A DNA stretch of 64,000 nucleotides from NCBI GenBank assembly GCA_000708835.1, contig DF237103.1:105185-169184 (forward strand), in the 5' to 3' direction. The translations under genes and the position numbers were made by a program. Each line of letters opens with the position of its first letter. Within the stretch, counting starts at the first letter, position 1. The notes below the pieces were generated by a model. That model saw only the letters and a program-made list of their open reading frames with translations, searched no databases and had not been told where the DNA came from. The DNA is from Klebsormidium nitens. Lineage: Eukaryota > Streptophyta > Klebsormidiophyceae > Klebsormidiales > Klebsormidiaceae. Shown here piece by piece: positions 38,501 to 48,942 of this stretch.

Positions 38501-39319
38501 GATGCTTGGCAACATCCATGGAAGACAAGGTTGCTCAGACAAAAATGAGCGCTTTTGCTTGGCATCTGCAACTTTTCCTTGAAGTGGCCGTGCTGTGTAC
38601 CCTGGCTTGCAGCGGCGTGGCTAAATGAACTAGCATCCTCTGCCTGAATTACGCCAGCCATCGTTTACAGACCAAGAGAAGCAAATAAGGCCCCTGATCC
38701 GCCAAAGCAGTGTAAGCAAGTACGGGCATCATAAGCGAGCATGCAGAATCAAAGCAAGGCCGTTGAACTGAATAGCCAAAAACAACCTATTCTATTCCTT
38801 AAAGCAGAACAAATGTGCACACGATGGGCTCTAAAATTCCTGCGAACGGAGGGCCGACAGACAGCAAACAACATGCGATCATTACCAGGTTGCGCCGGCT
38901 TTGCACATGGAAGCATCTGTTGCAACCATTGGAGCTAAAGTAGCTGTAGGTAAACACATTGTAGCAAACAAAACTCCGAGCAAGAAGGAAGCTTCATCGA
39001 TTGAACCCCAACCAGTGAAGCAATCTGACCAGAAGATGAAACACAAGATCACCCGACATGAACCACTGGACAACACTCCCTCTTCACACACCAGGGGGAT
39101 GTGCCTGATACATTCCATTACCGCCAGGAGCGATTTGAGTGAGCCTGTTCATCTGAATTGTTCACCCGCATTGCTTCAAAATATGCCGAACGACCCATGG
39201 CTCTCGTCTCTGCTCTCTTGACTTTGTTCAGCATATAAGGGATCAGGAAAAACATGGCCCAATTCCTCCAGATTCATCAGAATCACAAACATATGCGAGG
39301 ACTCACTTGAGCAAAACAT
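32544..39319 (-). CDS. PRP19: PRP19 (MAC3) U-box/WD40 spliceosomal E3 ligase
   Basis: Core of the PRP19 (NTC/MAC) complex, a U-box ubiquitin ligase needed to stabilise U5/U6 in the activated spliceosome. Thirteen exons on minus: 39319-39307, 38447-38362, 37975-37904, 37474-37412, 37122-37036, 36743-36608, 36127-36006, 35621-35505, 35259-35164, 34482-34243, 33766-33650, 33329-33103, 32730-32544. All phases agree; 520 residues (Arabidopsis about 523). The U-box (1-57) opens [18 protein letters not shown] and ends [15 protein letters not shown] linker with [19 protein letters not shown] and the tetramer coiled coil ([18 protein letters not shown]) follows. The seven-blade WD40 domain runs from about 233: [80 protein letters not shown]. 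Exon 1 has only 13 bases and is placed by phase and by the conserved M-x-C-x-ISG start. Intron 9 holds a broken copy of the exon 10 start. Confidence 0.95.
33892..33933. repeat. Perfect 21-bp tandem duplication in a PRP19 intron
   Basis: ACCCTTTGACCTAAAACTTTC occurs twice head to tail in PRP19 intron 10. It is one of several short direct duplications in introns of this window. Confidence 0.9.
34576..34618 (-). pseudogene. Duplicated start of PRP19 exon 10 in intron 9
   Basis: On minus this reads as a splice acceptor followed by [13 protein letters not shown] and a stop. The real exon 10 (from 34482) starts [13 protein letters not shown]. The nucleotide match is about 34 of 37 over the shared part, so the duplication is young. 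Using this acceptor would truncate PRP19 before most of its WD40 domain. Confidence 0.85.
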
Positions 39320-40146
39320 TGTGCCTGATTGTTAGGCGGTCGACCAAGTTGCTTGAAAAGTTCCCCCACCGCGTTTTTCCGTCAGCAAACCCCTGTACCT
39401 ACCACAGTAATCTACCACCCTGACCCCGCCTTGATCCTAAAACCCTCCTCCCGTATTTATGCCTGCATCAAATGGGTATTCCCTTCTTTAAATGCGTGCA
39501 GCTCGTACCAGTCCTACCAGGCTCTTGTGACGAGAGTGCCGACCTTGATCATACGGGCCTCCTTGCTGAGAAGTTCTGCATTTCTCTTCCCTCTGAAGCT
39601 GGAACAGCACAGCAGGTGTCACAGTTCACAACACTTGTCATACCGTTTATTTTCCGTGACCGCGACCGCGTATCTGACCGGTGAATATTAGATTATAGTT
39701 ATCTGTAGTGCTAATATGTAGCTCTTCATCCGCTACTGGGTACAGAATTTGTCTGTTGTCTCTATCTACTTGGGGAAATACCATTCTACATACGTATATT
39801 GACAGAATTGAACAAACTGAGATACTGCCAGAGCGCCCGATTATAACTGCACGACATGCATAAACTAGGTATTGGAGAGAGAGCACTGCGACTCCCTCGT
39901 CTGTGCAGTCAGAACTCGGACCTGAAGAAGTTGGAAGGCGCGGGGGCAGGCATGGGCGCTGAAGCCCGTGCAGAAGCAGGTTGGATTGGGCATTTTGGGG
40001 GAGCTCTCGCATCGGTCTCCTTGAGAATGCATTGATTGCTGTAGCTGTGACTTGAGCCTTGGAACTGCACGCCGCAAAAGTAGTGTGCGCAGACTGCAAG
40101 CAGCTAAGCTGAGGAATTTGGCACACTGTTGCAGTTGCCCGCAATC
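39320..40146. promoter_or_regulatory. Bidirectional promoter region, PRP19/LUC7
   Basis: These 827 bases separate the start codons of two divergently transcribed spliceosome genes. The segment includes an AT-rich part (about 39680-39830) with TATTAGATTATAG and TACATACGTATAT. Which motifs drive transcription cannot be told from sequence alone. Confidence 0.6.
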
Positions 40147-43100
40147 ATGGATGCATTCAGGAAGCAGCTGGATGATTTGATGGGGGCGAATCGAAATGGA
40201 GATAGCCGGGAGGTTGACCACAAGTATTATGACCGGGCTGTGTGTAGATTGTACCTGTGCGGTCTCTGCCCCCATGAGCTCTTCGTCAACACGGTAAACA
40301 TCAGCCTCCTCATGTGTTGTCAACTCCTTACTTCTGCGCCTGGACACGTGATTCGCAAATGTCAAGGTTTTCCTGGGCAGCTGTTTGATTGGAGTGGTCT
40401 TCCTTGTACGAATGATGTTCTGTTCTCAATAATAATTGTGGTAAAGGTCAATAAAATGTGGGGCTTTGATTGGGTTGCACGAGGAACGATTCTAGCTGTG
40501 GCCTAGTGTGGGTTGTGCTGACTGGATACACTCTACATGCAGTGCGTAATCCAGCCCACCTTAATGTTGCATCGTGTTGGTTTGCTCATGACCAATTCAA
40601 AGTTGTTCTCTGCGACTTACATGGAAATTCACGCTTGTCATCTTCAACTTGTCCTTATGGTAAATTCTTTATGATCGGCGCATATCTGTCTGCTTAGCAA
40701 ATTTGTTCACATCAGGGTGCTCTTTTCTATACCAGAAGTCCCTTCATTTCACTGAGGTTGTGGTCTTGAAAAGCAAGGACCTGAAGAAACCCTCGAAAGT
40801 AAAGAAGGGGGCATGTGTCCGCACGCTTCCTCAAATTGAGTACCGGCTTTGTACAGAAAATGGACATGGGCCCATGCCCAAAGGCGCATTCCGTGAAACT
40901 GCGCCGTGATTACGAGGAGGCGCGGAAGAAAGGCAAGGAAAATTACGACCGGGAGTTGGAGGATGCGCTGCTCAAGATCATCGACGAATGTGACCGCAAA
41001 ATTCAGCGAGCTCTCAAGAGACTCCAGGACGAGGACACGGGTGTGGCTACGGCAGTCCCGGTATCCAGGTCGACTAAGGTCAGTCAAAGTGCAGCACACG
41101 CACATTATTTTACGACATCTCGTACTGGTGCACTTTTTGAGATCTACAGAGCACGGATTGTCTCTCTGAGAGCGCAAAGGAGATAGGTACTAGAGTTTCA
41201 CATCGGGAGCGCATTTTGGAATGCGGCTGTCCAAGGAGTCTAGAGAAGAGATTGAGGGTGGTTATGAGCCGGATTGGTCAATGGGAAGAACAGGCTTCTA
41301 TCGACCTATTTCCTGCTCAGAGAAGAGCTAAGACATCGTTGGTTGTCGAGTCCCTAAACCAGTGCAATGTTCTGCGGATGCCAACTCTTGCTTTCCACCA
41401 TCTGCCAGTCCCGTCTTGTCCCCCAGGGAGTATGGTATGGGAGAACGTATGCGATATATCTCTTTGATGATCAATGTTTTGCTCTCTCTTCGCAGACTCC
41501 CGAGTCCCTGGAGATCAGCAACGAGATCAGGAAAAAGCAGCAGGAGGCAGAAGAGTGTGGTACGTTGGCTCATTTCTTTTGTAAATACCCACTTTGCAGA
41601 CCTCTTTTAGCAGCGCTTCAATTCTTGTATACCACGCTTAGAAGGACGATTTCTTCTGGCGTCTGTGGATTACCAGCTGACAAGTGTACATGGCCTTCCT
41701 ACGAGTGTTGACATACTGACGCTCATCAATTGTCTGCAGAACTGGCGGGGAAGTCTGATGACAAGCTTAAAATGATGGACGTGATCGAGGCGCTGAAGGC
41801 AAAGAGGGCAGAGATCCAGGTACTTACACTCCCTACTTTCAACAAGAGCCGCCACAGTAGCTTTTTGCGTAAGAAAAATGTACATCAGCACTCCATGCTC
41901 CAGTTTGTCTGTTCTGGTCACGCAGTATTTACGAGGGCTTCAGTGAACAGGCCAAATCTACTTCAATCCGGTTTTTGTAAGGGTCCACTCTCGTTTTTGC
42001 AGGCTGCCGCCCTCCTGGAAGCTTTCAACAAAGACAAGCAGCTGGGAGTGCCTGTCCCGCCCCCTCCCCCTCCCCCGCTGCCCTCCCCCCCTCCCCCTGA
42101 CCCCAGTCAAGCCCCCCCCGGTGGACCCCTTGATCCAGCAGCACATTGACGAGAAACTGAAGCAAGCAGAGCAAGCCGGTATGGTTTCATTCTATGTCTC
42201 TTTGCAAGTTGATATCAATGACTACCTCGTACAAAGTCCGGGAAAGCATCCATTGCTCGTTCCTGGTCCGACACAGAGAGAAGTCGTTCCTGGTTTGACA
42301 CAGAGAGAAGTTTTGAAGAATTGTGAATGTGGGCTACACAAGTCTCGAATCTGAAAAGGGGGTGGTTGCTGCAGGTGAGTCTGGCCAGGTGGATGAGGCG
42401 CAGCGCTTGATGGACGAAGCAGAGGCCCTCAAAAAGGTAAGCAGCTCCGAATCCAGAGTGAACAAGCAGAAACATCATTCCCTGGCATGGGCCCGAAAAT
42501 GTGCATTGTTCGCAGAGTGCATTGATTCTGCAACACTCTCTGTTTAGTGCTCAGTGATTGTTGCGCTCCTGCTCGGGACTGCTCCGGTTGATCTTTTCTG
42601 TCAACTGGTTATGCCAGTTTCTCTGCCAGGACAACCAGAGATGCTGAAAGCAAGCGCAGGGTTGCAAGTCGAGGCTTTCGGTTTGCATAGGTTTTGGAAA
42701 TGCAGTAAGTGTCATGTTTCTCCCCGCCTACTAATTGTCCGTGCTGCTTTTGCAGAGAGCAACGACTGTGGTTGTACCCGAGCCTCCTCGTGTACTGCAG
42801 CAAGTGGACAGCCGCATTGTAAGTTTCGTCACTCTTCGTTTTCAACCCTGCGTTGCCTCGCTTCGCTCGAGGCTATTTGCTGTTGCTTGTGGCCAATATC
42901 CGTCAAGATTGATGTTTTGCATGCCTCGATTGATTGGACGCTCGCGCTTCAATCCAAGGTCGCTTCGAACTTTTTTCTATCTTCTGAGTTACCAGGCTCT
43001 GGCAGAATCGTCAGATTGGGTGTTCACTGACGTACCTTGGTGCTTGCAGACGGATCAAAAGCTGCGTGTCTGTGACATCTGCGGAGCCTTCCTCAGCATC

Positions 43101-45625
43101 TACGACAAGTAAGCCGGCACCCTTGCTTGATGTCATCGAGAGTACTACTTACGAGATTCGAGTTGCGCACTTCCGGTCGCATTTGCATATTGAGCTCACA
43201 AACCCTGCCGAAGTTGACAGCAGTGAAGGACACACCATCGAGGTTTAAGTCAAGCAGCTGCGCACAGAGGGCACGAAGTATCAACTCGTTTCGATGCACA
43301 GAACGTGATTTGCGGTTCAGGCTTTGTTGATTCTTGAGAGAGTTGTTCTTAGCCACACAACGACCTCTGGAGTGTGCGTTTTACTTGATCTTGGTAGGCT
43401 CTGCTTTCTTCTTACTCCCGGTTTCATCGATCGGGAGCGATGGCATGGTGACAGTGCATCTCCCCCGCAAGCTTCTTATGTTCGAGGCAACACGGCTGTG
43501 GGGCATACTTCTCTGTGTCTCAGCATTTTCCGGCAGATGGGTCGGAGCCAAAACTGACACGCCAGTTGACTATCTAAAGTCAAGCAAAAGTTGCCCCCCC
43601 TGCAAAGCTCCTCTGATGAGGGCGCCTGTCCGTCGCTGCAGCCACCAGCGCCTTGCTGACCACTTTGGGGGGAAGCTCCACATCGGTTACTGGGAGCTAA
43701 GGGAAAGACTCTTGAAACTCAGGGTGGGTGCACGTTTTTCTTGCTCGCGTCTCACCCCGTCTGAGCCTGTCCTATTTCTGTGTTGCCTGTGAAAAGGAAT
43801 GCGAACACGGGGCTAACGGACCACCTGGGGGGGAAGCTGCACGTGGGCTACATGGAAGTGCGCAACAAGCTACACGCGATCAGGGTACGCGCAAAGAGTA
43901 TGGGACGGTCCCGTCGGATCTCGCTCACGAGCTTTTGACGCTGTTTGCTTGATGACGTCCGGTCTGCACTTGTTGGGGAATCGTTACAGCGTTGAATGCT
44001 GGTGGTTTGTTTCATTTGACCGATAAACCATGCAACTGTTCTGGAACCGTGCTATTTTTCAGGAAGCGGGATATTGAGAACAACATGTTCTTTTTTGCAC
44101 TCGTCTTTTCTGCACGAAGTTCGTCCTCGTAAAGCAAGAGAAGGCGTATGTCTTCTCTATAGTTCACTACATCCTCGTGATTCTGTTCTCCAGCGTTTAT
44201 AGGTCCAGGCAACATAACTGCCCGTCTTTTGAGGTGGTCGTAAAGGCTGTTGCGGAGCAGAGATTGAAGACAGGCTGGCTGACTCTTCGAAATTTCGGTT
44301 ACAAAACGCTCGCTCTGCACGTTTCGTCGCCCTGTTTGTTAGGGCATCATTCTTCTCAGTCTTCGTTCACCCGGTTCCCTGTGGGCAACTCTTTTCTTCA
44401 GATTCCACGACCCGCGCAAACTGGCAGCCGTAAATGCAGAGAAATGGACGGTGTGCCTTTTTGCAGGACGAGCGCTTGAAGGGCAGAGATGAGCTTCCCC
44501 CGCCGCCCCCACCTCGAGAGAAGGAGCGCGAGCGAGACCCGGAGCGCCCCCGCGACAGAGATAGGGAACGGGACAGGGAGCGCGACAGAGACCGGGACAG
44601 AAGGAAGCGGGAACGGTGAGGCTTTTTTTTTCACGGACCTGCTCCTATGAATGACTGTAGCGCCAGTTGTAGAGCTTAGACAGCGTGCTCAGTTGGAAGG
44701 GGTTTGCATGCAATTCATAGCGCGATTGCAATCTGCTGGCATGCGGATGAAAAGGTTGTGTCTCATCCTGACAGAAGCTTCATTGAAATTCATATCAGGA
44801 AACGGGGTAGCCCGGCATTTTGTAGAGGTGATTCGAAACAGAGTCTCTGATCCGACTCTCTAGGGAAAGATCGAAAGCCAGTAAGTGAAGCGAAGCAGCT
44901 CTCCAGATCAACGGCTTTCTGTTTTTTTTGAAGTAACAACCTATGACTGAACATCTGTTCCTCTGGTCAAGCAGCATTTGAAAGGTTTGCAAATTAACGT
45001 TTTATTTTCTGGGCGGCTCTTGAAATGGTCAATCGAGCCTCTTCCAAGGTTCGGCTAAAGAATCTCAAGCTTTTGGGACATTCTAGCATGCATCTAGGCT
45101 TTAGATGTCATTCATGTTATCCTGGAAAAGCGTCTTTTCATGTTAGCCCGGAACAGCGTCTCTTCCCTTGGGCCGGAATTCTAGTTGTGTTTGAATGCGC
45201 ACTCCAAATTTCCAGGTCGAGATCCCCAGTACGGGAGCGCGAGCGACACAGTCATCGTGAGAGAGACCGCGACAGGGACCATGAAAGGTACAGGTAAGTC
45301 TATTTTGACTTTCTCTAACAAACCATTTGTGATGGCCCAGTCGCTCGCCTTCAGTTTTTACCCAGAACATCAGCATCGATTTGTCAAGCGTCCTTAGTAA
45401 CTTACTGCAGATTGTGCAAGCGGGTTTTGCAAAAAGTGGCTCCAAGCTCGTGTTGCCATCATGTTCGTTTCACATTATTCTGAATTCAGATCGTTGTGAC
45501 CGTAGCATCCATCCTGAACTGGTCCCTTTATGAGTTCATCTCGGTCTACCTCATTCTGGTAATCTGCTCATTGTTGCAGGGATCGTGATGATAGAGGAAG
45601 AGGTCGTGATAGAGATCGTCGGTAG
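40147..45625 (+). CDS. LUC7L: LUC7-like U1 snRNP protein with RS tail
   Basis: U1 snRNP-associated protein that tunes 5' splice-site choice. Exons: 40147-40293, 40857-41078, 41496-41559, 41740-41819, 42003-42178, 42375-42436, 42756-42818, 43050-43108, then 43642-43723 or 43797-43884, then 44467-44615, 45216-45293, 45580-45625. It starts MDAFRKQLDDLMGANRN. Zinc finger 1 spans LYLCGLCPHELFVNT and MGPCPKAHSVKLRRDYEE. A coiled region (GESGQVDEAQRLMDEAEALKK) follows. Zinc finger 2 has its cysteines in LRVCDICGAFLSIYD and its histidines in either of two downstream exons. The tail is RS/RD-rich (RDRDRERDRERDRDRD; SRSPVRERER) and ends RDRDRR. The exon 42003-42178 shifts frame by one base inside a proline/C-rich tract, after which the expected frame VDPLIQQHIDEKLKQAEQAG continues. 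That may be a homopolymer error. It is divergent from PRP19. Confidence 0.9.
42258..42311. repeat. 27-bp tandem duplication in a LUC7 intron
   Basis: Two adjacent 27-base copies beginning CGTTCCTGGT and ending ACAGAGAGAAGT differ at two bases (CC versus TT in the middle). They lie in the intron between 42178 and 42375. Confidence 0.88.
43642..43723 (+). other. LUC7 alternative exon A (zinc finger 2 histidines)
   Basis: The acceptor CGCTGCAG precedes one base plus 27 codons reading HQRLADHFGGKLHIGYWELR and on to LLKLR, then donor GTGGGT. It joins the phase-2 exon ending IYDA-A to give IYDN-HQRLADHFGGKLH, the usual LUC7 second finger. It ends in phase 0. Joining it to exon B would shift frame, so A and B are alternatives. 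Confidence 0.8.
43797..43884 (+). other. LUC7 alternative exon B (zinc finger 2 histidines)
   Basis: The acceptor GTGAAAAG precedes one base plus 29 codons reading NANTGLTDHLGGKLHVGYME and on to NKLHAIR, then donor GTACGC. It joins the same upstream exon to give IYDK-NANTGLTDHLGGKLH and also ends in phase 0. Both histidines of the finger are kept. The acceptor lacks a strong CAG, so it may be the weaker choice. Confidence 0.75.
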
Positions 45626-46932
45626 GACTTTCAGTCCGTTTTTTGGCAGACTTTGTGAGCAGTTGTTGGGTACAATGAAAGATCCGGCACACCGTTCGGA
45701 GATCGGGAATGCAACCATACTTCTTTGCCTGTGCAAGCTGAGATGAAGCTTGTTTGTGCATATTGAACCACGCAGTGGTGCATGCAGTTGACTTCACACA
45801 ATGCCACATGCAACCGAGCATTGAGTTGGGCTTGAAGGAGACTTTGACCGGGCTTGTCGGACAAGATTGTGACTCTGTCAGATCGGAAGAAACATCACCT
45901 TCGGTTCTCGGCGAATTGACCAGAAGTTCACCCGCTCTGTGTGTTTCTATAGACCCCAAGTAGGTACTACCGGTACTTAGAGGCTAGGATTGGTACCGTA
46001 CTACCGTACTCGGCCCGTAGCCTATGTGCCATGTGGGCTTGAGAAGTTGAGCCTCATTCTTGCATATGTGCATTTGTCCATGAGCTCCTGAATCTTGACG
46101 GCCGCGGGCGCCGGGGCGGCGTGCATATGCCGGCTGGGTTTGGTCTGTCCTGTTTATTGTATCATCACCCAGCCGGTCGGAGCCCTGTTTTTGTGTTGGA
46201 TGTCATGCGCTGGTTGTATCCTTACCAGTTTGAATATCCTTGACACCCATTTTTGGGAGGATCGATTTGCAAGTAAACCACATTTGCAAACCAGAAACGG
46301 ATCTTTCAAAGGGATTGCCTGGATTTCCAGTCTGGACTCTGGAGTTGTCCCGACTCCTGCATGGCACTGGCAGCAGTGTGAAGGAGGTGGTCGCTGATGA
46401 CAATGTTCTCGAATCTCTTCTCATGTGGCCGGTGCCCATGAAAGGCATAGGGCTGATTGCTTACTCTGCTGAGACGCAAGTCGATCACGATGCGTCCTAG
46501 GTTTGTGTCAAAATCTCCCTCTCTCAGCAACTAGGTAGATAGCAGTAGTTGTGGTAAGGCGCTAGATTGCGGTGTAGTGGCAAGCACAGCAGCTCAATGA
46601 AAAGGTTGCGAGGTCCCATGCAGAGTTCAGCTGGCATCTGCAGCGGACGTTGAAGAAGGGGTACCCTCCCTTGTGGCCCGTGCGCTGATTGGTGGTGAAA
46701 TTCTGCACTCTCGTGAAAATTGGGGCCTCATCTATCATGGTAGAATGGGGCATCATCTGATGTGATGCAGATGAAGGTGGACCTGGCATGGCTGCCGATA
46801 CAGCGTTTGGAAAGGGTCAATGTTGCTATCAGGCGCTTTCCGGTCGCTGACAAGAGGGGTTCTTACTCAGCAACGTAATCATAGAATGAGGTGCCTCAGC
46901 CCCCAGCAGACTTTCTTTTGTAGAAAGGCACC
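45626..46932. other. Intergenic, no gene seen
   Basis: This 1.3 kb lies between LUC7 and the next plus-strand gene. A cluster of GTACC/GTAC words around 45962-46010 (TACTACCGGTACTT, GGTACCGTACTACCGTACTC) makes small inverted repeats. Short open frames at 46095 and 46240 have no family signal. Confidence 0.5.
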
Positions 46933-48092
46933 ATGGCTGTGCCGGTGACCCTTTTCCTGGTGCTCTTCGTCCCTGCCCTCCTCATCTTCTTTACCTGCCT
47001 GATGAGCTGCTTCATGATGTTGACTCCAAACCGGCTCTCACATTTTGGAAACCGCCAAAAGCCATCAGCCCGGCACAAACCACCACTCAGCCTAAGCATT
47101 GGCGCTGGGGGCGCCGTCGAGTCGGATCTGGATGGCCCGAGAGGGCCGGAGGCAGGTCTGAACAAAGGGGTCGACGTTCGTGTCAACATAGAGCCAAACG
47201 GAGAACTGCTGGCAGATGAGAGGAGTAGTATAATGTCCGCAGGGGTTCTGTTAAGCGATGGCAACCGGGCAGGGACACCGGGGGGTGCTTCTGACGGAGA
47301 GGGGCAACGGACACCAAAAGCCAAGGTCAAGATGCCGAGGGGATCTGGAAGAAGCTCGCCACGCTTCCTGGATCTGGGCCCAGGAGGTGGCCTCGCTAGA
47401 GCGACCAGTGCGCCTGTTCCTGAGCTTGAAATTGTGGACCTTCTACTACTCGAATCTGTATCAACAGAGGGAGGAGGTGAACGTGAGTACCGACGCTCTG
47501 CCCTTCATTACGATAGAAAAGGTGGCCAATCATCATTTCTCCTTGTACATCTGGGAAGAACCGGAAGGCCGGAAAAGTCGTTGATTGGCAAGATCTTTTC
47601 CATCTCAGCTGCCTTGAAGACGTGTCGTCTGCGTTTGCCTTATGGACCACTTCAGCGTAGAGAATGCTCTTTGCTGCTTGTCGGTACTTCAGTCTGTCCA
47701 AAAGAGACCTGCTTATCTGCCAATAATACAATTGCATCAAGGTCACGCCGTAGGAAAAAAGCTGTCGGCATTTGCAATCACTCCTCAAAAGTGTTTCCCC
47801 TACCATGAGAATCTTTTCCTTTCTCCTCCCCCATTATTAGGCTGGTTCTATATGGAGATTGCTTGTATCAGTCTGATCGTTGTTCTAGAACCAAGCCTGC
47901 TAATGCATAAGATAACCGTAAAGAATATTGTAGAAGCACGTCCCCAACTTTGGGAATGCCCTGCGAAATGTGCTCAAGCATCATGCCTGGTGCAGAAGTT
48001 GAGAGCCTCGATGTGCCCGGTCTTGCATGCAGGAACGGTATGATAGAAATGAGGAAGTGGAATTTTTGCTCGAAAGAGCAAATCCAAGATGA
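46933..48092 (+). CDS. Small N-terminally anchored membrane protein, model uncertain
   Basis: I do not recognise this gene. A good ATG context (CACCATGG) at 46933 opens a frame with one strong hydrophobic segment (VTLFLVLFVPALLIFFTCLM), followed by a polar, Gly/Pro/Ser-rich region that looks disordered. This frame stays open to 47808, but its last 100 codons look non-coding. A better C-terminus appears in the next frame: SLKLWTFYYSNLYQQREEVN ends exactly at a GTGAGT donor (after 47481), and an acceptor at 48032 continues in phase 0 with ERYDRNEEVEFLLERANPR and a stop at 48092. The frames differ by one base, so either a short intron or an indel (the G6 run near 47280 is one candidate) lies between. 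Alternatively only the first frame is real. Low confidence in detail, moderate that a gene is here. Confidence 0.4.
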
Positions 48093-48942
48093 GTATACAA
48101 GAGTTTGACCCCGATCAGGTCAAGCTTGAGGATTGGCATCGCCGAGATGCTGATGATGATTCGCGGTCAGCTTCAGCAATTAATTGTTGCCTGGCAAATG
48201 AAAATCGCTGGGAGTAGTTTCGAGTGCAAGCGCAAGCGACAACGCGTCTGAGTTCTTTTTGAGAGGCTATACATTCACTTTCCTTCTTAATGAGATCTGA
48301 TCTGCAATTCTCGATTTCCGATCCGATAAACAATTGAATACTGATGAGAAAACAGTTTTCTATATCTTGTACTCGTCCGTGAAAAGATTGATTGGTCCAT
48401 TGGCCAAGTCAAATGTCGATTCCTGCGCTACTCCAAGTAGTACAGCCTCAGTGCCAAGCAAGGAATATGCATGCATCAATGAGCGACGTATACTCACAAA
48501 GATCGCACTGTAGTGGATCCAAAGTCCATAAAGCATCATCCTCATAAGATCCTGTTGGTTCAGAAACACCGTACCAGGACTGATATTTTTGACGGCCCGA
48601 CTTTTGTGGCTTATATATATAAGGCCGGGCCGCCGGCCACCCTCCCGATCTCTTCTTCGAGGAGAGGAGCGTATAGCGCATTGATTTGGAAGCAATGTTC
48701 TTCATTGCTGTGGTCCTACTTCCTCAGTGAGCACAATAACTTGACTCGGTCCAGCCATGCATCAACTCATGGGGCACCATAGTGCAGATTGAAAGTATTG
48801 AGGGCACACAAGAAATGATAAGAGGTGTCGTGCTCCACTCGGAAAGTGTCATGATGCCGACACTTGTTTCAGGACGCAATTATCATACAGTACGCAATCA
48901 TCACACAAGTTCCTTCAGCCCTCTTCGAAGCCCACCTAACAA
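48093..48942. other. Intergenic between converging 3' ends
   Basis: This stretch lies between the membrane-anchor gene (plus) and the RING ligase (minus). A TATATATATAAG stretch with GC-rich GGCCGGGCCGCCGGCC beside it sits near 48611-48640. No coding signal was found. Confidence 0.5.

Noticed and set aside
40815-40856. Upstream extension of LUC7 exon 2 (RFLKLSTGFVQ)
   Set aside because: The frame is open through the acceptor, but NT joined to KMDMGPCPKAH matches the family and the preceding bases form a normal intron end.
44398-44634. Val/Leu/Pro-rich minus frame
   Set aside because: It is the antisense shadow of the RD-rich LUC7 exon at 44467-44615.
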